A stretch of DNA of 64,000 bases. It comes from Robbsia betulipollinis. GTDB taxonomy: Bacteria > Pseudomonadota > Gammaproteobacteria > Burkholderiales > Burkholderiaceae. Both the position numbers and the translations under genes were made by a program. Of the stretch, positions 63,501 through 64,000 are shown in pieces. The stretch is from assembly GCF_026624755.1 (NCBI RefSeq), contig NZ_JAPMXC010000001.1:1396364-1460363 (forward strand). Reading direction: 5' to 3'. The notes beneath the pieces are model-generated. The model did no database searches. It was not told the DNA's origin and saw only the letters and a list, made by a program, of their open reading frames with translations. The stretch's first letter is position 1. Each line of letters starts with the position of its first letter.

Positions 63501-64000
63501 CTGCATCACGAGACGAGCGCGGCGGGCGCCGGCGGGCGCTGCCTGCTGGCGCTGGCGCTGCACCACATCGTGGCCGACGGCTGGTCGATCCAGGTGCTGC
63601 TCGAGGAGCTGGTGGCGCACTATCGCGCCGCGCTCGCGGGCGGGGCGCCGTGCGTGGCGGCCTTGCCGGTGCAGTACGCGGACTATGCGGCGTGGCAGCG
63701 CGACTGGCTGGAAGCGGGCGAGCAAGCGCGGCAGCTCGCGTACTGGCGCGCGACGCTGGGCGAGACGCATCCGGTGCTCGCGCTGCCCACCGACGCGCCG
63801 CGCCAGGCGCGCGCGTCGTACCGTGCGGCGCGGCATCGGGTGCGGCTGCCCGCGGGGTTGTCGCAGGCGCTCAGGGCGCGCGCGCAGGCGAGTTCGGCGA
63901 CGCCCTTCATGGTGCTGCTCGCCGCGTTCCAGGCACTGCTGCACCGCTACACGGGACAGGACGACATCCGGGTGGGCGTGCCGGTGGCGAACCGGCATCG
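57591..64000 (+). CDS. lipo-initiating NRPS (FAAL-PCP-C-A-PCP-C..., continues beyond window)
   Basis: At least 2136 residues, open at the window end. Domains: fatty acyl-AMP ligase (1 to about 575; LQYTSGSTSAPKGVMVTHGG, then LPLYHDMGLIGTL), PCP (GGDSL at 631), C (HHIVADG at 829), A (YTSGSTGAPKG near 1328), PCP (GGDSI near 1779), C (HHIVADG near 1991). The FAAL activates a fatty acid and loads the first PCP, so this enzyme starts the lipopeptide. The A-domain pocket reads DLTKIGHVGK, a near-perfect aspartate code, matching the SyrP-like hydroxylase upstream. GAG 8 bases before 57591 favours this start; ATG 57543 and GTG 57510 (overlapping the previous stop) are possible. Later modules lie outside the window. 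Confidence 0.93.
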   Translation, partial: MAENMIEQLGMLAANRADDVALITVDAQGDTRYTYGEVARRAAALAAGLRARAGGSAAGARVLLMMDSGIDYVAAFFGCLYAGAIAVPAYAPESPREQHLARLRALADDADAAFIVTSAVLRDRLGAAFAAIAPRAECLAIGATGAVDAIGGEAGGVDAPIAPEARVAHPAAPADIAFLQYTSGSTSAPKGVMVTHGGLWANESAIREGLGVSAADVFVSWLPLYHDMGLIGTLSQPIFSGIPLVLMSPQYFLERPVRWLEAISRHRGTISGGPDFSYRLCAERLGDAQCAGLDLSSWRVAFSGAEPVRKATLDLFAARFAGAGFDARALFPCYGLAEATLYVSGAGTGVRAPAFDPRALEASRAHADDHGVALVSCGRPPSGHAIAIVDAASGAALENGHIGEILVRGPSLAAGYWRQPEATERTFVRRDGATWLRTGDLGFLHEGDVYIAGRIKDLLIVHGRNLYPQDLERTIEREVACVRPGRVAAFAVEVDGREGIGIAAELSRATRQRTTPEAAAASLTAAVALACGEPAGVVVLLNPGGLPKTSSGKVQRAACARGWSARSLDASAYFIKGHRMDAPAGEAAADAPDAPPLSPMERALADVWRETLPCLNARSPLAASDSFFAHGGDSLTAVQLAAAVRARWPVDYTVRDVFAAPALGEAAARIDTMRARAPVPAAPTLVRLPDAQRRVSRASASQRGLWLLWHRDPSSTAYNMNGELRIDGPLDAAALQRAFDAVIRRHDVLRARFAQDEEGEALQIVDAGMTVPLALTRLDAFSVPLQNAALTEITERTAHAPFDLERGPPMRAHLVVLGANAHRLLLSLHHIVADGWSVNLLLDGLAQSYRTQLAASGRADGTRGATPGAFSAAGDARPLQYADFVAWHSAAFDADAQARQLAYWRAQLADDGDPAAAAVLFDAPGRGAAGDPAGRQRCHAFCLPPAVAAALKGCAAPRRATPFMAMLAVFAVVLQRLSGKDDIRIGAPISLRKHAEAQSMVGYFIALHVLRTRMASHDDFAGLLAGVRDTVLAAQDHSDIAFDRLVSALLPRRALGSEALFQVKLTEQRPFAEQGFAPLAARLHVLPNEAAHFDLALDFTDTGERIDCVLAYDDGVFDAAFAERLASMFIALAQQLAAAPERALVDHAGRTLDGEAEPARNAPADRALPGPGADVLTRWRAHLAGAATRVALHDDGRCITFGELDAATDALARRLGASGVCAETRVGVLAERSIEHVLGMLAVLKAGGTWLPLDPHAPVARNAAQLADSGAAVLLHAGVLPAGIDGIVTLPLAWHPAGTAPHSASDTAPDGGARAPCVAVHPDQAAYMIYTSGSTGAPKGVVVSHRALADYVAGMLDTLDVGADASFAMVSTPAADLGHTVLFGALCSGRTLHLLAAECVFNPDRFADYMAAHRVDVLKIVPGHLAALLSAARARDVLPREALILGGESTSAELLDAVRALAAPCRIFNHYGPTETTVGVAMYALPADAGAGRALPLGTALPHVRLRVLDARMAPVAPGGEGELHVGGTSVARGYWGKPGLTAERFVPDAEVPGARCYRTGDRGRVDDTGLLEYLGRTDDQVKIRGYRVEPGEIAGVLRRLDGVRDAAVLAHDTPAGKRLTAFVAGGSGRDAVLAYAARCLPDHMVPADVIVLDTLPLNANGKLDRAALRGLLARASAASAANAAVRAAAADATTIGGTAADTAVVGVTALDPAVGDPAVGDATAGDARTVDATAGDATAGGDTAWVGATEPVLARIWAEAIGVPPEAIRRDHNFFEVGGDSILGLKVVAKARKAGLSITPKQLFQRLTLAALAAQVASRPAASGGAPAMPSVPSAVAARADAAERAAIIRLPEAARMRTPASHAQQRQWFLWQLAPQSSAYHIAGGLWLTGTVDAPALRASLEAIVARHEVLRTRFVANEAGQVEQWIDAAARLDWREARLAPAQIEPVTRAWADTPFDLERGPLLRAALHHETSAAGAGGRCLLALALHHIVADGWSIQVLLEELVAHYRAALAGGAPCVAALPVQYADYAAWQRDWLEAGEQARQLAYWRATLGETHPVLALPTDAPRQARASYRAARHRVRLPAGLSQALRARAQASSATPFMVLLAAFQALLHRYTGQDDIRVGVPVANRH
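62730..62819 (+). repeat. 15-base tandem repeat in the A-PCP linker of NRPS-3
   Basis: Six imperfect units related to ACGGCGGGCGATGCG. Encodes TAGDA/AVGDA-type pentapeptides in frame before the carrier domain. Confidence 0.85.

Noticed and set aside
1..64000. tRNA, rRNA or riboswitch genes
   Set aside because: No cloverleaf with a TTC-rich T-arm, no rRNA signature and no known aptamer core was noticed by eye; a covariance-model scan would settle it.

Overview
The window is high-GC DNA (roughly 65% by eye) with the gene style of a beta-proteobacterium of the Burkholderiaceae (Burkholderia, Paraburkholderia, Trinickia or similar). The reasons are codon usage, IS3-family remnants, a candidate hrpII box, and above all a siderophore cluster of a kind described from plant-associated Burkholderia. 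The species cannot be fixed from sequence alone.

Left part (1-7165): an alpha/beta hydrolase, then a decayed IS3-family element with recognisable inverted repeats. Next come an AT-richer stretch and a 1197-residue type Va autotransporter, then two further IS remnants. The autotransporter sits between IS debris on both sides and looks like an acquired segment.

Middle part (7166-27355): a soluble hybrid histidine kinase. A tightly packed minus-strand operon follows (NodB-fold deacetylase/cyclic imidase-like protein, SDR, ketopantoate-reductase-like protein, MHS-type MFS transporter), divergent from an IclR regulator with a palindrome between them. Then come an SsuABC/TauABC-type importer, a broken haloacid-dehalogenase gene, and a phosphodiester-glycosidase-domain protein preceded by TTCG-N16-TTCG (candidate type III effector). 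After these are a GNAT, an SDR lacking the usual catalytic Tyr/Lys, a three-subunit gluconate-dehydrogenase-like complex, a second GNAT and a DapA-family aldolase.

Right part (27358-64000 and beyond): a large Fur-controlled NRPS siderophore locus. It holds a divergent nitroreductase, MbtH, type II thioesterase, SyrP/TauD-like dioxygenase, NRPS-1 (C-A-PCP-E-C-A-PCP-C-A-PCP), NRPS-2 (C-A-PCP-E-TE), FhuC/FhuD/FhuB-like ferric-siderophore uptake, a TonB receptor, an SznF-like protein (helical oxygenase-like domain plus 3-His cupin), a YqcI/YcgG-family protein, and NRPS-3 (FAAL-PCP-C-A-PCP-C..., open at the window edge). The SznF-like plus YqcI pair with lipo-initiating NRPSs and an Asp-hydroxylase-type dioxygenase points to a C-diazeniumdiolate (graminine) siderophore related to gramibactin. 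From binding-pocket residues read by eye, NRPS-3 loads Asp (DLTKIGHVGK) and the last module of NRPS-1 loads Gly (DILQLGLIWK). Two modules, both followed by epimerase domains, share the non-standard code DVHRTGL(I/L)AK, so they are candidate graminine modules. A further module has an unusual acidic pocket. Four promoters in this locus carry a sequence sharing AAATGAGAAT (Fur-box-like) between or beside the -35 and -10 elements.
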